Shown here: positions 47,113 to 49,478 of the stretch, piece by piece
How positions within the stretch are numbered: the stretch's first letter is position 1
How the letters are laid out: each line of letters opens with the position of its first letter
Source: Mycogone perniciosa
Taxonomy: Eukaryota; Ascomycota; Sordariomycetes; Hypocreales; Hypocreaceae
Direction of reading: 5' to 3'
NCBI GenBank assembly: GCA_025331125.1
Contig: JAOALB010000143.1
Location: 1-49,478, forward strand
DNA: 49,478 nucleotides
Notes under the pieces: model-generated
Seen by the model: the letters and a program-made list of their open reading frames with translations, nothing else
The model's database searches: none
What the model was told of the DNA's origin: nothing
Made by a program: the position numbers and the translations under genes

Positions 47113-49246
47113 ATGGCGAGTTTCATGTCCAGCTTCTTCCCTGGGAGCAAGGACAAGATGGCGGCTGGCGAAGGCTCGCCTCGCCCTGCGACTCCGACTA
47201 AAAATATCAACATCAACAGCTTCATCAACCCCCCGAGCACGCCTCAGGGCAGCCCCAGCAAGCGGACGATCCCCCCTGGCGCCCACGATCTCCCCACCGC
47301 CTTTGACAGCGCTATGAACCTCAATTCCGGTAATGTTGACGCGCCGGTCAGGTTGACGCGCCCCCAGAGTGTCGTCACGCCGCTGGCACCCGGCAAGACC
47401 AATGCGCAGCCCTTGGACGAGTTCAACCCCAACGGCGACGACAGCGTCATCCACAAGGGATCGTCGCCCGGAAGCCCCCTGAGGAGACAGGGCCAGGAGA
47501 ACACGCCGCCTGTGCCTCGACTCGCCGCCCATGACCTCCAACCGCACCACAGCCATGCAGCAATCTCCCGACAACAGCTCTACGAGACCAGAGAGCGCCC
47601 TCTCACCTCGACCAAGAAGTTTAACACATCTCGTGGTCTGACGGCCGAGGAGCGCGAGATCCTCCAGAGACCCAATGTCCGCCGAATGGTCAACGTTACC
47701 CAGCTTTGTGAGGACTATCCTGCCTATGCGCCGTCTATATCTACTTCTCTGGGCCATGTGTCGCTGACCTTTTTTGTTGTTGTTGTAGACTTCCTTGATT
47801 ATTACTTCGATCTTCTGACCTACGTGGGGTCAAGACAGAAACGCCTCGCCGCTTTCAAGACCGAGGTCCCACCCCCGCCTGAGACAGATGAAGAGACACA
47901 TCGACAGATGTGGTCCAAGTACGCTGGCAGAGAGCGCGCCAACCTCCGCAAGCGACGAGTCCGGCTTAGACAGGGCGATTTCCAGATTCTGACCCAGGTC
48001 GGCCAAGGTGGCTACGGCCAGGTATTCCTCGCCCAAAAGAAAGATACTCGCGAGGTGTGTGCCTTGAAGGTCATGAGCAAGAAGCTGCTCTTCAAACTTG
48101 ACGAGGTCCGACACGTCCTGACGGAGAGAGACATTCTCACAACAGCCCATAGCGACTGGTTGGTCCGGCTGCTGTACTCATTCCAAGATGACAAGAATAT
48201 CTATCTTGCCATGGAGTACGTGCCAGGCGGCGACTTCCGCACCCTCCTTAACAACACGGGAGTTCTATCCAATCGACACGCCCGGTTCTACATTGCCGAG
48301 ATGTTCTGCGCTGTCGATGCGCTTCATAAGCTTGGATACATCCACCGAGACCTCAAGCCCGAGAACTTCCTTGTGGATTCGACTGGCCACGTCAAGTTGA
48401 CCGACTTTGGTCTTGCCGCTGGTGTCCTGGCACCGTCCAAGATCGAGTCCATGCGGATAAAACTAGAACAAGCATCCGAGACCCCTGTGCCTTTCGGAAA
48501 ACCGATCGAGCAGCGAACCGTGGCCGAGCGTCGTGAGAGCTACCGGACAATGCGCGAAAATGACGTCAACTACGCCAAATCCATTGTGGGCTCGCCCGAC
48601 TATATGGCACCAGAAGTCCTTAGAGGGGAGGAGTACGACTTCACAGTAGATTACTGGAGCTTGGGCTGCATGCTTTTTGAGGCACTGACTGGCTTTCCGC
48701 CCTTTGCTGGCGCAACTCCCGACGAGACGTGGCGCAATCTTAAGCACTGGAAGGAAGTCCTCAAGAGACCTGTGTGGGAGGATCCCAGCTACTTCTTGAG
48801 TAACCGAACGTGGAACTTTATCACAACGTGAGTTTCTCATCCTCCCGTGTTGTGATGATGGACAAGACTCTAACATTCACCCGAACAGCTGCATCAACTC
48901 TCGATCTAGGCGCTTCTCCAATATTAAGGATATCTTCAGCCACCACTACTTCGCCGAAGTCGATTGGGAGACATTACGACAAACCAGAGCGCCGTTCGTG
49001 CCCGAGCTGGACTCGGAGACAGATGCTGGCTACTTTGACGACTTTAGCAATGAGGCAGACATGGCCAAGTACAAGGAGGTGCACGACAAGCAAGCTGCGC
49101 TGGAGTCCATGGCCGAGCGCGAAGAAGAGATGAGCAAGAGCCTGTTTGTTGGCTTTACGTTCCGGCATCGCAAGCCGGCCACCGAAGACGGCCCCAGCCC
49201 GCGGAAGCGCATCCCTACGGACGATTCGTTCGGAACAATGCTCTAG
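47113..49246 (+). CDS. dbf2: Dbf2/SidB-type NDR-family serine/threonine kinase (septation/mitotic exit), 663 aa
   Basis: Exons are 47113-47707, 47789-48827 and 48889-49246. The start is the ATGG after CCGCAACC; frame continues upstream without a plausible ATG. Residues 1-200 are disordered and basic. The Mob1-binding helix lies at about 199-250. The AGC kinase domain begins near 265: glycine loop VGQGGYGQ (270-276), ATP-binding Lys292 in ALKV, HRDLKPEN with Asp386, DFG Asp404, a long insert typical of NDR kinases, then activation-segment Ser467 in VGSPDYMAPE. The C-terminal extension has PFVPELDSETDAGYFDDF and hydrophobic motif FVGFTFR with a phospho-acceptor Thr. This matches yeast Dbf2, fission yeast Sid2 and Aspergillus SidB, which with Mob1 act at the end of the SIN/MEN cascade to trigger septation. 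Intron 1 (81 nt) keeps the frame open if retained. Confidence 0.96.
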
Positions 49247-49478
49247 AGTAAACCATTGTGGCGCGGTCGTGATTACCGCAGGTTTGCCATCCGCAGCCGG
49301 GCAATGTATTGATACTAGCCTAAATATTTGCCGTGCAAAGGAGAGCCCCCGTGTATATGTGGGCTTCGTTTTTTCTCTCGCCATCACTTGCTTGTTTCTG
49401 GTTTGCCTTGAGCAAGCCTGCTGACAAGTACAACTTCTACGCCTTTTTTAATGAGGTCTCCCGGTGGGGGGGGGGGGG
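49247..49478. other. 3' region of the kinase gene, ending in a G homopolymer
   Basis: The 232 bp after the kinase stop contain no gene. The final bases are a run of thirteen G following CCCGGT, at the window edge. Confidence 0.7.

Overview
The window looks like nuclear DNA of a filamentous ascomycete (Pezizomycotina, probably Sordariomycetes; Hypocreales is a guess). The evidence is: introns of about 47-216 nt with GTAHGT donors and YAG acceptors; unmistakable fungal orthologues (Dbf2/SidB kinase, Rgd1-type F-BAR RhoGAP, Med12/Srb8, a 2EXR protein, an extended fungal RBR protein); and a retrotransposon wrecked by C-to-T and G-to-A transitions, as expected from repeat-induced point mutation (RIP). 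Gene density is low: ten protein genes in 49 kb. I saw no tRNA, rRNA or CRISPR.

Layout. 10-780 (-): conserved-looking hypothetical protein. 781-3419: intergenic, with a higher-order TTA microsatellite. 3420-11025: AT-rich block. At its core is a complete but dead Ty3/Gypsy-type LTR retrotransposon (3748-10372, minus orientation, 162-bp LTRs, CTGCC target duplication). Beside it is a younger solo LTR that is not RIP-mutated (10430-10691, GTTAT target duplication). 11054-14135 (+): ten-exon gene for a 769-aa, largely helical, unrecognised protein that begins at the edge of the AT-rich block. 16072-17094 (+): secreted protein with two Lys-Arg sites flanking an acidic linker. 17095-23779: 6.7-kb gene desert. 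23780-25993 (+): RBR (RING-IBR-RING) protein with Ser at the catalytic Cys position. 28797-29313 (+): ribosomal protein eS28. 31733-34492 (+): Rgd1-like RhoGAP, convergent with MED12 at 35896-40618 (-). 43261-44070 (-): CREG-like split-barrel protein. 44602-45789 (-): 2EXR protein. 47113-49246 (+): Dbf2/SidB kinase. The window ends in a G homopolymer.

Two compartments are visible. The right half holds conserved housekeeping and signalling genes: translation, Rho GTPase signalling, Mediator and septation/mitotic exit. The left half is a heterochromatin-like TE island bordered by two lineage-type genes, a giant helical protein and a processed secreted protein. In fungi this setting often holds effector-like or self/non-self genes. 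A motif GTACGGAGTAC/GTACTCCGTAC and close variants recur at least 24 times, and I found it only outside predicted exons.

The observations most worth following up are the Cys-to-Ser change in the RBR active site, the unrecognised helical gene with a RIP-degraded promoter, the tripartite secreted precursor, a frame-preserving intron in the Dbf2 orthologue, and the layered TE history (RIP, then slippage duplication inside the dead reverse transcriptase, and an unmutated solo LTR).
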